A DNA stretch of 64,000 bases from Christiangramia portivictoriae DSM 23547 (GTDB taxonomy: Bacteria; Bacteroidota; Bacteroidia; Flavobacteriales; Flavobacteriaceae), in NCBI RefSeq assembly GCF_000423045.1, contig NZ_AUHF01000007.1:248001-312000 (forward strand), in the 5' to 3' direction. Position 1 is the first letter of the stretch. Each line of letters begins with the position of its first letter. This document shows positions 1 to 9,443 of the stretch, piece after piece. The notes under the pieces were generated by a model. That model had not been told where the DNA came from. It saw nothing but the letters and a program-made list of their open reading frames with translations, and searched no databases. The translations under genes and the position numbers were made by a program.

Positions 1-111
1 TTACTCTTAATACCTGACTTACAGTATGTAGTATAGTTCATTGGACTATAAATTTATTTTCAATACTTCATCACAAGTGTTTTGGAAATAACTTTTTTAG
101 TATATTTCCCT

Positions 112-459
112 ATGCAAAAAACTTGCGAGGAGTGCAACGAGAAGATCGTTGGAAGAACAGATAAAAAATTCTGTAGTGATTATTGCCGTAATGCATATCA
201 CAACAGGATGAATAAGGATGCGAGTAACCTCATCAGAAACACGAATAATTCGCTGCGTAAAAATTACCGGATCCTGCAGGAATTAAATCCAGGCGATAAA
301 ACTTCGGTTGCTAAATCCAAATTACTTTCCAGGGGCTTTAACTTTGAATTCTTTACCAGTATCTATACCACCAAAACCGGGAAGCAATACTTCTTTGTGT
401 ATGACATGGGCTACCTGCCACTCGAAAATGACTTTTACGCTTTGGTAAAAAGAAGTTAG
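112..459 (+). CDS. Small zinc-ribbon protein, uncharacterised
   Basis: Hypothetical protein of 115 residues. The N-terminus carries a likely zinc knuckle, CxxC (Cys5, Cys8) and CxxxC (Cys21, Cys25), in a context (KFCSDYCRNAYHNR) seen in short bacterial Zn-ribbon proteins of the DUF2116 type. The rest is basic and mixed alpha/beta with no motif I recognise. The frame is open ten codons further upstream, but the hydrophobic extension has no family character and the Met at 112 directly precedes the first cysteine pair, so I use it as the start. The protein is probably cytoplasmic. Nucleic-acid binding is possible from the basic, Zn-ribbon character, but this is inference. Confidence 0.7.
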   Translation: MQKTCEECNEKIVGRTDKKFCSDYCRNAYHNRMNKDASNLIRNTNNSLRKNYRILQELNPGDKTSVAKSKLLSRGFNFEFFTSIYTTKTGKQYFFVYDMGYLPLENDFYALVKRS

Positions 460-502
460 GCAGTATTAAAGAAACAATTTGATCAACACAACTCTAAAGT
501 AA

Positions 503-934
503 ATGCGGAATCTAATAGTAATCATCATCTCAATTTTCTACGGAATGACCTTAACAGCGCAGGATCTGCAATCTTATAAATGGGAAAACCGAATCCTTGT
601 CATCTATTCCTCGAAATCTAAATCAGATTTGCTAGCAACCCAATTTGATGTATTAATAAAAGAACCAAACAAGCTTTCAGAAAGAAAACTTTTGCTGATT
701 CAAGCTTCTAAAGATCGATACCGAACTATTTTTCCTGAAGAATCGGCATGGATAAACTCATCTTTAAACGAAGATCTGAAAATTGCCCCGGATACTGGTT
801 TTGAAATATTCCTAATTGGGCTGGATGGCGGGATTAAATTAAGGCAACAGGAAATTGTTCAAACCGAAAAATTATTCAGCCTGATAGATGGCATGCCCAT
901 GAGAAAGGCAGAAATACGGAAACAGGATCAATAA
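503..934 (+). CDS. DUF4174 domain protein, exported
   Basis: Protein of 143 residues with a signal peptide (hydrophobic residues 4-18, likely cut near Ala19-Gln20). The mature part has the DUF4174 pattern: an early Trp followed by a hydrophobic strand (WENRILVIYS) and a late LIGLDGGIKLR segment. This family has a thioredoxin-like fold but no CxxC here, so no redox activity can be claimed. The function is unknown and the protein is probably periplasmic. Its stop codon overlaps the stop of the convergent CBS gene by a few bases. Confidence 0.75.
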   Translation: MRNLIVIIISIFYGMTLTAQDLQSYKWENRILVIYSSKSKSDLLATQFDVLIKEPNKLSERKLLLIQASKDRYRTIFPEESAWINSSLNEDLKIAPDTGFEIFLIGLDGGIKLRQQEIVQTEKLFSLIDGMPMRKAEIRKQDQ

Positions 935-1395
935 CTCCAGGTGTGTGCTTTTAATCTTAGCGCAGCTTCCAGAACATCTCGTTGTGATATCTGACCTATT
1001 AACTGATTATTTTCTACAATAGGAAATCTCCGGAATTTCTTTTCAATAAATATCTTCGCGGCATCAAGAACATTCATGTTCCCGTCTATGGTCTCCACAT
1101 CACAAATCATTCTTTTTCCAACCGTTTGATCTTTCATTGGCATATTGTAATACCTGCTGTCTGAAATCTGCTTCATACAATCTCCTTCAGAAATAATTCC
1201 CAGCAATTCATTCCTATCGTTGACCACACAACCGCCGGAGATCCTGTGTTTTATTAGTTTCTCCACAACATCCATGATGTTTTCATGTTCCCTGAAGGTG
1301 ATAAGCTTTTGTGTCATATAGTCTCTAACCAGCATAGGGACTTCCGCAGGTTTTTCCGGCGCTGCTCTCTTACCTGTAAAACTTTTAATACCCAT
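928..1395 (-). CDS. CBS-domain pair protein
   Basis: Protein of 155 residues made of two CBS motifs (roughly residues 24-80 and 92-150). CBS pairs typically bind adenosyl ligands such as AMP, ATP or SAM and regulate partner proteins. Visible marks are VRDYMTQKLITF at the start of the first domain and GIISEGDCMKQI and GQISQRDVLEAAL closing the two domains. No catalytic domain is attached. Neighbours give no hint of the partner, because the gene is monocistronic between two plus-strand genes. It converges on the DUF4174 gene with overlapping ends. Confidence 0.85.
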   Translation of the reverse strand: MGIKSFTGKRAAPEKPAEVPMLVRDYMTQKLITFREHENIMDVVEKLIKHRISGGCVVNDRNELLGIISEGDCMKQISDSRYYNMPMKDQTVGKRMICDVETIDGNMNVLDAAKIFIEKKFRRFPIVENNQLIGQISQRDVLEAALRLKAHTWSY

Positions 1396-1517
1396 AATTT
1401 AATTATTTGATTATCAATTACTTAAATATAAGGCTTTTGAATTTGTTTCTTATGGCACTTATTCCCTTATTCATATTTCAAAAACTTAACTAACTTTAAT
1501 ACTTTGATTCTCATTGC

Positions 1518-3839
1518 ATGAACTCTAAATTTTCAGGCTTAATTGCCTTCTTGCTTATTTTTGTAGCGGTTTGGTTAAGTTTTAATTTTGATGCTCCCCA
1601 GGCCAGGCTTTCCGAAGAAATTCCATTAGATCAATTTTCAACCAAAAGAGCTTTCCAGCATGTGGAAGCCATTGCACAGCAACCACATTATGTGGGGAGC
1701 AGTGAACATCCAAAAGTTCGAAATTACATCGTACAGGAATTGCAGAAAATGGGTCTGGAAGTACAGACTCAGGAAGGATATTTCCTAAACTCTGATGCTG
1801 TTTTGAGCAAACCCCAAAATATTCTCTCCAGAATTGAAGGTGCTCGAGATGGTGATGCGCTGGTACTTATGACTCATTACGACAGCGCCACGCATTCTTC
1901 ACCAGGTGCAAGTGACGCAGGAAGTGGGGTGGCCACCATTCTGGAAGGCATTAGGGCATTCCGCGAAAAGGAAACTATACCACAAAACGATATCATATTG
2001 CTCTTTACAGATGCTGAGGAAATTGGTTTAATTGGCGCCGAGATCTTTGTTCAGGATCATCCATGGGCCAAAGATGCACGATTAGCTCTTAATTTTGAAG
2101 CCAGGGGAAGTGGCGGAAATCCTTTTATGCTACTGGAAACAAACGGCAAAAATGCGAAATTGATCGAAGCCTTTGCAGATGCTAAGGTCGAATACCCTGT
2201 AAGTAACTCTCTCGCTTACAGCATTTATAAAATGCTTCCTAACGACACAGATCTTACCGTCCTGCGTGCAAAAGGCAATATCAACGGTTATAATTTTGCT
2301 TTTATTGATGATCATTTTGACTATCATACGGCGAATGATACCGCCGCCAACCTGGATCCCGAAACCCTTGCTCACCAGGGCAGCTACCTTATGCCCTTGC
2401 TTGCTCACTTTAGCGAAGCCAATCTTAAAGATCTATCCAGTGACAGGGATCTTGTTTATTTTAATTTACCATTTGGAGAATTTGTAAAATATCCGTTCGA
2501 CTGGATCATTCCGATGCTAATCTTCGCCATAGTGGTTTTCCTCCTCCTCGTTGTATACGGAATTCGAAGAGACCGTCTTAATATTACTGAAATCTTTAAA
2601 GGCTTTTTACCCATGTTCATCAGCATTGGTTTGTCAGGCCTGCTCAGCTGGGCATTCTGGCAGTTCTGTCTTTTTATATATCCGGAGTACTCTGAAATGG
2701 AACATGGTTTTACATACAATGGCTACTGGTACATTGCATTGATCATCTTTCTTGCCCTGTCGGTAAGTTTTATCACCTACCACTGGTTTCGCAAACGTTC
2801 GCACAAGGCTTCCGTTTTTATAGCGCCGCTTGCTCTGTGGCTGGTGATCTGTACGCTTATTGCTCTGTATCTCCAGGGAGCCGCTTATTTTATCATTCCC
2901 GTATTCTTCGGATTGCTGCAGCTCTTCGTTATGATTGGACAGAAAAGGCCCAACCGCATTTTCATGGTATTGCTAAGCTTCCCAGCGATTATTTTACTAC
3001 TGCCATTCATCTGGAGTTTACCGGTCGCCCTGGGTCTTAAAATGCTTTTTATTACCGCTATTCTTGTAAGCTTAGTGTTTCTATTCTTATTGCCGCTTTT
3101 TGGATACTTCAGAAAACTTAAGTCTTTCGCGGTGCTTTGCTTCCTGGTATTTAATGTGTTGCTCTTCACTGCGCACTATTACTCAGATTTTTCTTCGGAA
3201 AGACCTAAACCAAATAGCCTGGTGTATCTGAAGGATCTCGATCTGCAGGCCAGTTTCTGGTATAGTTACGATCTCATGCCAGATCCATGGACGAACTCCT
3301 ATTTTACTGAAGACTCAGAAAATTCGGGGACAGAGTCGAACTTCAGCAGTAAATATGGTAGTAATTTCCGAAGAAAATCTGCTGCTCCAAATATCGATAT
3401 TCCGGAACCTACCATCCTACTGGAAGAGCTTGAGAAAGACAGCTTAACGAACCTGAAATCCTATTCTTTAAAGATCGCTCCAAACCGGGATATGAACCGC
3501 CTGGAATTGTACGAAACGAGGGATATAGATTTTAAGGATTTCAAAGTCAATGATCTTAGAGCTGAGGATGAGCAACTGGGAGAGCAGTATTTCAATATGC
3601 ATACGCAGCGCTGGAAAGAAAGAATTCTTACTTACTATGCTTCGAACAGGGATACTTTGAGAATTGAATTCACGATAGCACCAGAAGATGAACCAGAATT
3701 TGTACTTTACGAATCGGCTTACGATCTTCTCGAAAATGAAGAATTGAAGCCTGAAAAAAGACCGGAGGACATGATTCCTCGGCCATTCGTTTTGAATGAT
3801 GCTACTATATTAAAGAAAACAATAAGAATTAAGGAATAA
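1518..3839 (+). CDS. M28 family zinc aminopeptidase with membrane domain
   Basis: Protein of 773 residues. An N-terminal membrane anchor (about 7-22) is followed by an M28 peptidase domain (about 40-310). The di-zinc and catalytic residues are in place: His120 in MTHYDS, Asp133 in ASDAGSG, Glu167-Glu168 in FTDAEE, Glu194 in NFEARG and His270 in FDYHTAND. After this come about eight or nine hydrophobic segments (330-555) and a soluble C-terminal domain (about 570-773). This architecture resembles the eukaryotic Fxna/ER aminopeptidase type and its Bacteroidota relatives. The catalytic domain is expected on the periplasmic side, removing N-terminal residues from peptides. The downstream Rossmann gene starts on the next base after the stop, so the two are probably co-transcribed. 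Confidence 0.88.
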   Translation: MNSKFSGLIAFLLIFVAVWLSFNFDAPQARLSEEIPLDQFSTKRAFQHVEAIAQQPHYVGSSEHPKVRNYIVQELQKMGLEVQTQEGYFLNSDAVLSKPQNILSRIEGARDGDALVLMTHYDSATHSSPGASDAGSGVATILEGIRAFREKETIPQNDIILLFTDAEEIGLIGAEIFVQDHPWAKDARLALNFEARGSGGNPFMLLETNGKNAKLIEAFADAKVEYPVSNSLAYSIYKMLPNDTDLTVLRAKGNINGYNFAFIDDHFDYHTANDTAANLDPETLAHQGSYLMPLLAHFSEANLKDLSSDRDLVYFNLPFGEFVKYPFDWIIPMLIFAIVVFLLLVVYGIRRDRLNITEIFKGFLPMFISIGLSGLLSWAFWQFCLFIYPEYSEMEHGFTYNGYWYIALIIFLALSVSFITYHWFRKRSHKASVFIAPLALWLVICTLIALYLQGAAYFIIPVFFGLLQLFVMIGQKRPNRIFMVLLSFPAIILLLPFIWSLPVALGLKMLFITAILVSLVFLFLLPLFGYFRKLKSFAVLCFLVFNVLLFTAHYYSDFSSERPKPNSLVYLKDLDLQASFWYSYDLMPDPWTNSYFTEDSENSGTESNFSSKYGSNFRRKSAAPNIDIPEPTILLEELEKDSLTNLKSYSLKIAPNRDMNRLELYETRDIDFKDFKVNDLRAEDEQLGEQYFNMHTQRWKERILTYYASNRDTLRIEFTIAPEDEPEFVLYESAYDLLENEELKPEKRPEDMIPRPFVLNDATILKKTIRIKE

Positions 3840-4646
3840 ATGAAGATTGCGATTTTAGGATGTGGATGGCTTGGTTTCGAGCTTGGAAAAGAATTGAGAG
3901 CATTGAATCATGAAGTAAAAGCTTCAGTAACAAGAAATGAGAAGTTTGTAGATCTTCACGCGGCGGGACTCGTTCCATATACTATCAAATTGTATGAAAA
4001 AGGGATACAGGGCGATATCAGGTCTTTTCTGGCGAAGTCTGACTGTATCGTGGTCAATATTCCTCCCGGCCTTCGAAAAAATCCTGAAGCCGACTTCGTT
4101 TCGAAAGTGAGGACCATTATTCCTTACCTTGAGAAAAGTTATTGTCCAAGGATCATTTTCGTAAGTTCCACTTCTGTCTATAAAAATGAACCGGGCTTTC
4201 CTGAAGTTAGCGAAAATACCGAGACCGATAACTCTTCTAATATCGCAGTACAACTACGCAATGCTGAGCTATTGCTGTTAAACAATGATAACTTTAAATC
4301 TGAAATTCTGCGCTTTGGTGGTTTAATTGGAGATGATCGTCATCCTGTGAATCAGCTTTCTGGAAAAAAAGACCTTAGTTCTCCTAAAGCCCCGGTAAAC
4401 CTGGTGCATCGTCGTGATTGCATCAAGGCCATTCTGGCATTAATTGAAAAACCTGCTACGAATTCTATTTATAACCTTGTATATCCAGAGCATCCTACAC
4501 GCGAAGAATACTACACGAAGATCGCACAGGACCGGCAACTCGAAGCGCCACATTTTAGTCAGGATAATGCTTCAGCAGGAAAGAAAGTAAGTTCAGAAAG
4601 ATTTCAGAAGGAATTTGATTTCAAATTTGAGCACTCCATTTATTAG
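3840..4646 (+). CDS. NAD(P)-binding epimerase-like protein (YeeZ-type)
   Basis: Protein of 268 residues with an N-terminal Rossmann fold (MKIAILGCGWLG, the GxGxxG loop at residues 7-12). It has an SDR-like VSSTSVY strand near residue 105 and a late YNLVYPEHPTREEYY segment typical of the extended SDR/NAD-dependent epimerase family related to E. coli YeeZ. The substrate is unknown. The gene follows the M28 peptidase with no spacing, and its TAG stop overlaps the TAA of the convergent gene inside the tetranucleotide TTAG. Confidence 0.8.
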   Translation: MKIAILGCGWLGFELGKELRALNHEVKASVTRNEKFVDLHAAGLVPYTIKLYEKGIQGDIRSFLAKSDCIVVNIPPGLRKNPEADFVSKVRTIIPYLEKSYCPRIIFVSSTSVYKNEPGFPEVSENTETDNSSNIAVQLRNAELLLLNNDNFKSEILRFGGLIGDDRHPVNQLSGKKDLSSPKAPVNLVHRRDCIKAILALIEKPATNSIYNLVYPEHPTREEYYTKIAQDRQLEAPHFSQDNASAGKKVSSERFQKEFDFKFEHSIY

Positions 4647-5368
4647 TTTCCGTAATAAGCTTCAGCATAAGATGACCAGATCTCTTTGATAGGATCACCC
4701 TTGGAACTTTTCCCTGAATGTACCCAGTTCCCATCCTCGAGTTCGTAATTGAACTCAAGACTCGCTCCCACTCTGCCAGCATCCCTGGAGAAAAATTCTA
4801 TATTCTCTATATACTGGCCATCTTTTGCGATATAAGTTCCACCGCCGGTACCAAAAAATTCACCGGTGGCTGAGTTAAAGGCTACCCATTGGAAGCGATC
4901 GCCGCCCAGCATTTTTATCGTTCTTCGATCGCCTGGCGTTATTCGCTTCATTTCACCGTTTCTTTCTCTGGCTGTGATCAGCCAGTTGCCGGTGAGATCA
5001 TTTGTATTTGCAGAGATGCGAGTCCATTTTTGAGTTGTTTTTTCATCTTCGATACTAAAGCTGTTTTCATCTTCGAACTCGATCTTATGTACAATGAGTG
5101 CTGCTGAAGGTTCTTCCTGCCTTGTGTCAAAATCAATTCGAACCTGAGCCGCTTCCTGGTCATACTCGCCACCTCGAGCCCAAAGGAATTCATCCGAATC
5201 CAGATCTTTGGCTCCTTCAGTAAAATAAGCATCAGCATAAATACGAATTACCTCTTTATCGGTCACGGCTTTGCCGTCTTCCGAAGTAAGTTTCCAGGAG
5301 CCCTGGTGTATTTGAGCCTGCGTATTCATATTAATTGCTAAAACGAGGAGAAATAGAATGCTTTTCAT
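4643..5368 (-). CDS. Exported protein with tandem lipocalin-like domains, unknown function
   Basis: Protein of 241 residues with a signal peptide ending near QAQ (residue 19). The mature part seems to contain two similar halves, each beginning with a G-x-W-x-hydrophobic strand (GSWKLTSEDG near 23, GNWLITAREN-type near 128) and closing with a Trp-rich strand (QKWTRI and KEIWSSYAE). This is the layout of the lipocalin-like or calycin-like secreted proteins common in Bacteroidota. The second half has the FFGTGGGTY and EFFSRDAG motifs seen in that group. I recognise no enzyme motif. The domain interpretation is inference. Confidence 0.65.
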   Translation of the reverse strand: MKSILFLLVLAINMNTQAQIHQGSWKLTSEDGKAVTDKEVIRIYADAYFTEGAKDLDSDEFLWARGGEYDQEAAQVRIDFDTRQEEPSAALIVHKIEFEDENSFSIEDEKTTQKWTRISANTNDLTGNWLITARERNGEMKRITPGDRRTIKMLGGDRFQWVAFNSATGEFFGTGGGTYIAKDGQYIENIEFFSRDAGRVGASLEFNYELEDGNWVHSGKSSKGDPIKEIWSSYAEAYYGN

Positions 5369-5442
5369 TGATATAGATTGTATCTTTTAAAAATAAGAAA
5401 TAATTGATCTCCAGATCTTTCCGAAGTATTAAAAAAACATCG

Positions 5443-6357
5443 ATGAACGAATATCAAAATTCTAATTCACGTCCTGATGAGACACCTGTAGCCATTGTAA
5501 CAGGAGCTAATGCCGGCCTGGGTTTTGAAACTGCAAAAGCGCTTGCTGCTAAAAATTTCAAAGTGATCATGGCTTGCAGAGATCTTGAAAAAGCTGAACA
5601 GGCGCGTAACCAGATCATTGCAGCGCATAGCGATGCACTGGTTGAAATACAGGAACTGGATCTGGCGAGTCTGGATTCTGTAAGATCCTTCTCTTCCATA
5701 TTTTTATCTTCATATAAAAAACTCGATCTTCTTATCAACAATGCCGGGGTAATGATGCCGCCATATCAAACAACTGAAGACGGTTTTGAGCTGCAATTAG
5801 GAGTCAATTACCTGGGGCATTTTCTACTTACCGGACTATTAAAAGAAGCTTTGACGTGTTCCCAGAATTCCCGGATCATATCCTTAAGTTCTATCGCACA
5901 TAAAAATGCCGAAATTGATTTTAATGATCTTCAAAGTGAAAAATCCTACTCGAAATTTAAAGCTTATGGGCAGAGTAAGCTGGCCTGTCTTATCTTTAGT
6001 CTGGAACTGGAACGTAGATTGAAAGCGCATTCTATAAGCCATGTGAGTTCACTTGCTGCGCATCCAGGTGTTTCTTCTACTGAACTGATGCGACATTTGC
6101 CAGCATGGCTAATGCTTATTGCAAAACCAATGGAACCGTTCATCTCTCATTCTGCGGAAAAAGGAGCGCAACCTACGCTCAAGGCTGCTTTAGATAAAGA
6201 ACTGGCAGGCGGTTGCTATATCGGGCCTGATGGTTTCAGAGAAATGAAAGGGCAGCCTGCAGAAGCTGAAATTGCCAGACAGGCTAAAAACAAAGAAACA
6301 GCCGCAAAATTATGGGCTGTTTCTGAAAATCTTACCGGCATCAAATTTCTAAGCTAA
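5443..6357 (+). CDS. Short-chain dehydrogenase/reductase (retinol dehydrogenase-like)
   Basis: SDR oxidoreductase of 304 residues from the Met at 5443. An upstream in-frame Met gives a basic extension of no family value. Classical SDR marks are present: the cofactor loop VTGANAGLGFETA near the N-terminus, the NNAGV motif, and the catalytic Tyr and Lys in YGQSK preceded by ISLSSIAH. The length and layout fit the WW-oxidoreductase/retinol dehydrogenase/protochlorophyllide reductase-like subgroup. The physiological substrate cannot be told. Its stop codon directly abuts the stop of hflX, which is read convergently. Confidence 0.85.
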   Translation: MNEYQNSNSRPDETPVAIVTGANAGLGFETAKALAAKNFKVIMACRDLEKAEQARNQIIAAHSDALVEIQELDLASLDSVRSFSSIFLSSYKKLDLLINNAGVMMPPYQTTEDGFELQLGVNYLGHFLLTGLLKEALTCSQNSRIISLSSIAHKNAEIDFNDLQSEKSYSKFKAYGQSKLACLIFSLELERRLKAHSISHVSSLAAHPGVSSTELMRHLPAWLMLIAKPMEPFISHSAEKGAQPTLKAALDKELAGGCYIGPDGFREMKGQPAEAEIARQAKNKETAAKLWAVSENLTGIKFLS

Positions 6358-7581
6358 CTATTCCTTAGCCTCGCCATATTTATCATATTCCGGGTATAGG
6401 AAATTATTGTACGGAAATCTTGTGATATGTATTTCTCGAACGGCTTCGTATACTCTTTTCCTAAAATGCTCGAAGTTCTCCTTTTCAGTAGCAGAAATAA
6501 AGACCACGTTGTTACCCATTTTATTCATCCAGGTTTTCTTCCATTCCTTTAGTGTATAGTGGGCTGAAGTGCGCTCTGTCACCAGATCATCTTCCTCGAT
6601 CTCTTCAGGCTCGTAAGCATCAATCTTATTAAAAACCATGATGGTTGGTTTGCCCAGGGCTTCGATCTCTGTAAGAATCTGGTTTACGGATGCAATATGA
6701 TCTTCAAAATTGGCATGAGAGATATCCACCACGTGCAAAAGAAGATCTGCTTCCCGTACCTCATCCAGTGTGGATTTAAAAGATTCCACCAGTTGAGTAG
6801 GCAGTTTTCTTATAAAACCTACGGTATCACTCAAGAGAAATGGCAGGTTTCGAATCACTACTTTTCTTACGGTAGTATCCAGTGTTGCGAACAATTTATT
6901 TTCAGCAAAAACCTCGCTCTTACTAATTGCATTCATCAAGGTAGACTTCCCTACGTTGGTATATCCCACAAGAGCTACACGAACCAGTTGTCCCCTGTTC
7001 CCCCTTTGCACTTCCATCTGCTTGTCGATGGTTTCCAGTTTTTTCTTAAGCAAGGATATTTTGTCACGAACAATACGACGGTCGGTTTCGATCTCTGTTT
7101 CTCCTGGTCCACGCATTCCAATCCCACCACGTTGTCTCTCCAGGTGAGTCCACATCCCGGCAAGTCTTGGTAATAAGTATTCATATTGTGCCAGTTCCAC
7201 CTGTGTACGGGCGTAACTGGTCTTAGCTCTTTGTGCAAAAATGTCTAGGATCAGGTTAGTCCTGTCCAGGATCTTGGCTTTTAATATTTTTTCGATGTTC
7301 TTCTGTTGAGCCGGTGTAAGTTCATCATCAAAGATCACGGCACCAATTTCATTTTCTGCCACGAATTCGCGTACCTCTTCCATCTTACCGGTTCCTATAA
7401 AGGTTTTAGGATTCGGCATGTCCATCTTCTGCGTAAAACGTTTCTGCACTTCACCACCAGCGGTAAAAGTTAGAAATTCCAGCTCATCCAGGTATTCATC
7501 AAGTTTATCCTCGTTCTGGTCTTTGGTAACTATACCTACAAGAACAGCTTTTTCAAAGGACAGGTCGGTTTTTTCAATCAT
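6358..7581 (-). CDS. hflX: Ribosome-associated GTPase HflX
   Basis: Protein of 407 residues from the Met at 7581; the longer open frame adds six hydrophobic residues with no family support. It has an HflX N-terminal domain (about 10-190, including TFIGTGKMEEV), a coiled linker, and a TRAFAC GTPase domain. That domain shows G1 GYTNVGKST, G3 DTVGF and G4 NKID, and before it the glycine-rich RQRGGIGMRGPGETE loop typical of the family. HflX binds the 50S subunit and helps split or rescue stalled 70S ribosomes under stress. It is probably monocistronic, with a hairpin upstream separating it from the SUF-linked genes. Confidence 0.95.
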   Translation of the reverse strand: MIEKTDLSFEKAVLVGIVTKDQNEDKLDEYLDELEFLTFTAGGEVQKRFTQKMDMPNPKTFIGTGKMEEVREFVAENEIGAVIFDDELTPAQQKNIEKILKAKILDRTNLILDIFAQRAKTSYARTQVELAQYEYLLPRLAGMWTHLERQRGGIGMRGPGETEIETDRRIVRDKISLLKKKLETIDKQMEVQRGNRGQLVRVALVGYTNVGKSTLMNAISKSEVFAENKLFATLDTTVRKVVIRNLPFLLSDTVGFIRKLPTQLVESFKSTLDEVREADLLLHVVDISHANFEDHIASVNQILTEIEALGKPTIMVFNKIDAYEPEEIEEDDLVTERTSAHYTLKEWKKTWMNKMGNNVVFISATEKENFEHFRKRVYEAVREIHITRFPYNNFLYPEYDKYGEAKE

Positions 7582-7650
7582 AAAAACAAAGATAATCATT
7601 AGATAGCTTCTGCATTAGAAGCCAACATACTTCAACAAAAATTTAACTGA

Positions 7651-7677
7651 AAAAGCCCGTGAACTTCACGGGCTTTT
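7651..7677 (-). terminator. Hairpin terminator after the sufE-DUF3078 unit
   Basis: A perfect 12-bp inverted repeat (AAAAGCCCGTGA / TCACGGGCTTTT) with a 3-base loop lies just past the stop of the DUF3078 gene. The T-run on the minus strand is short, but the stem is strong. Confidence 0.75.
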
Positions 7678-7697
7678 CATAAATCTATAGCTTTTTT

Positions 7698-8594
7698 CTA
7701 GAATCCGAAATTGATCCCAACTCCAAATACTTCCCGAATCTGGAAAGCTCCCACGGCATTATCATCATAGATCGCCTGGAAGATCAGGTTAGCAGAAAGG
7801 TAATCATTGATGCCCATGTTGAGGTTAAGTAAATAATCAATATCTACATTCTCCGGGTTCTCAAGGTAGTTTGAATATAAAGCAAGTGAATGCTCCATTT
7901 CTACGTTTTCAAGAATCTCATAGCTTAAGAATGCGGTAAGTGCAGCGCCTAGTTCGAACCTGGTGCTTTTTCCTTCATCAACTCCAAAGTAGTCCCCATC
8001 AACATAACCTGCACGACTCGTGAAATCACTGTCTACAAAGATCAATCTTGCCGTGGCCGGTGCAAGGTTCACCATGAAATTATCACCCTTCTTATACATC
8101 ATCCCGGGCCCGGTTTGTAAATAACCTGGTGAAAGAAAATGAGTGGTTTCGGTTCGAATGGTTTCCCCGGTTTCGGCATCTTCTGAAAATTCATAACCTT
8201 TCGCAAACTGGGTTCTGAAATTCAAAAACCAGGAGTAATAAAATTTCGTGTCTTCCACTTGCTTCCCGGCAATACTGTTGAGTTCAAGTCGGTCACTGGT
8301 CTTTCTTTCGAATTCATCATCCTTTACTTTTGTAAGTCCGTAATTCGCAAGAATTCTATTATCCCACGTAAAATCATCTTTACGATAATTAAACTGATAG
8401 TCTACAGTGAGGTTTCCGGCGATGCTGGAAGTTCCACCACCAGTCCATTCTTTATTGAAGGCAGACTGGTTAAATAATAACTGTACATTTCCTTCTTTCT
8501 GCCATCCATTAGGAGGAATGGAATCGTTTTCTTCCTGTGCAAGGGAAGATCCAAACAAGAACAGCGTAAAAGCTGTGAATAAAACTTTCTTCAT
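7698..8594 (-). CDS. DUF3078 outer-membrane protein
   Basis: Protein of 298 residues with a signal peptide (MKKVLFTAFTLFLFGSSLAQ). The mature region alternates hydrophobic and polar residues like a small beta-barrel and ends GVGINFGF, with a terminal aromatic residue suitable for outer-membrane insertion. The GWQKEGNVQLLFNQSAFN start is the hallmark of DUF3078. Its role is unknown. It is the last gene of the sufE/DUF59/DUF2480 unit, two bases after the DUF2480 stop, and is followed by a terminator. Confidence 0.82.
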   Translation of the reverse strand: MKKVLFTAFTLFLFGSSLAQEENDSIPPNGWQKEGNVQLLFNQSAFNKEWTGGGTSSIAGNLTVDYQFNYRKDDFTWDNRILANYGLTKVKDDEFERKTSDRLELNSIAGKQVEDTKFYYSWFLNFRTQFAKGYEFSEDAETGETIRTETTHFLSPGYLQTGPGMMYKKGDNFMVNLAPATARLIFVDSDFTSRAGYVDGDYFGVDEGKSTRFELGAALTAFLSYEILENVEMEHSLALYSNYLENPENVDIDYLLNLNMGINDYLSANLIFQAIYDDNAVGAFQIREVFGVGINFGF

Positions 8595-8596
8595 TA

Positions 8597-9109
8597 CTAT
8601 TTTCTTGGTTTTTTATAGAGCGGAACTGAAGAACAAGCCTCTCCATACATTAAGCTTTTAACTACAGGTTGTAGTTTCTGCATGATCATGATATAAGCAT
8701 TCTTTGGAACTGGCTTATTGGAACACCCCTTGATAATAACCGGCTTATCCTCCAGGTCACTCACATCCAGGTGATCGATCACCTCCTGATACAAATGGCT
8801 TTCCAGGTTCTCCAGGTCTCCAATAATAGTTTTTTTTGCGATCCCCTGCAGGTAAGAACTTACCAGCATAAAAGCCCATGAAGGTACGATGGCATCTGTA
8901 GAACACACCAGTGCAACGTAAGCACCATTGTATTGCTCCCAATTATGATTCCTGGCCTGTTCTCTAAAATCTTTTTCTCTTAGTACAAGGCCTTCAAGTA
9001 GCCAGTCACTAATATCAAAAACGATACGTTCTCCCCTGGGATAAAAATCTTCCAGATTAAAGGTTACCAGTTTGCTCTCGGCTACTCTGTTTACAATTTC
9101 TTCAGCCAT
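8597..9109 (-). CDS. DUF2480 family protein
   Basis: Protein of 170 residues recognised as DUF2480 by its full-length pattern (EIVNRVAESKLVTF near the start, FDISDWL, and VPSWAFMLVSSYL in the middle). It is a cytoplasmic protein almost restricted to Bacteroidota. Its constant position beside sufE and the DUF59 gene suggests a role linked to Fe-S assembly, but no activity is known. A late conserved GCSNKPVP segment contains a Cys that could be functional; this is inference only. Confidence 0.85.
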   Translation of the reverse strand: MAEEIVNRVAESKLVTFNLEDFYPRGERIVFDISDWLLEGLVLREKDFREQARNHNWEQYNGAYVALVCSTDAIVPSWAFMLVSSYLQGIAKKTIIGDLENLESHLYQEVIDHLDVSDLEDKPVIIKGCSNKPVPKNAYIMIMQKLQPVVKSLMYGEACSSVPLYKKPRK

Positions 9110-9118
9110 GTCTATGGT

Positions 9119-9442
9119 TTAAAGCAATCCTAACTCAAGTTTTGCTCCTTCGCTCATGAGATCCTGGCTCCATGGTGGATCGAAGGTAATTTCAACTTCA
9201 GCATCCTTAACCATGTCCAGTGACTTCACTTTTTCTTCCACTTCTAATGGAAGGGTTTCTGCTACCGGACAATTTGGTGTGGTAAGGGTCATCAAAATTT
9301 TTACGTCATAATCTGTAGATACCATCACGTCATAGATCAAACCTAATTCGTAGATATCCACCGGAATTTCCGGATCATAAATGGTCTTTAAAACAGTTAC
9401 GATTTTTTCTCCCAGTTCCTGTGTATTTATTTCCTGCTCCAT
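9119..9442 (-). CDS. DUF59/MIP18-like Fe-S assembly protein of the SUF system
   Basis: Protein of 107 residues of the MIP18/PaaD (DUF59) family. The DPEIPVDIYELGLIYDV signature is followed by LTTPNCPV with the conserved Cys58. Members linked to suf genes (SufT-like) assist maturation or transfer of Fe-S clusters to targets. It lies one base from sufE and ten bases from the DUF2480 gene, so these genes form one unit. Confidence 0.9.
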   Translation of the reverse strand: MEQEINTQELGEKIVTVLKTIYDPEIPVDIYELGLIYDVMVSTDYDVKILMTLTTPNCPVAETLPLEVEEKVKSLDMVKDAEVEITFDPPWSQDLMSEGAKLELGLL

Positions 9443-9443
9443 C

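Noticed and set aside
1-111. Possible gene fragment at the left end
   Set aside because: The stretch has stops in all frames that I checked and only a weak 6-bp inverted repeat (TATAGT/ACTATA); nothing can be supported.
6697-7173. Plus-strand open frame of 158 codons opposite hflX
   Set aside because: Antisense to the GTPase domain of hflX and without recognisable protein character.
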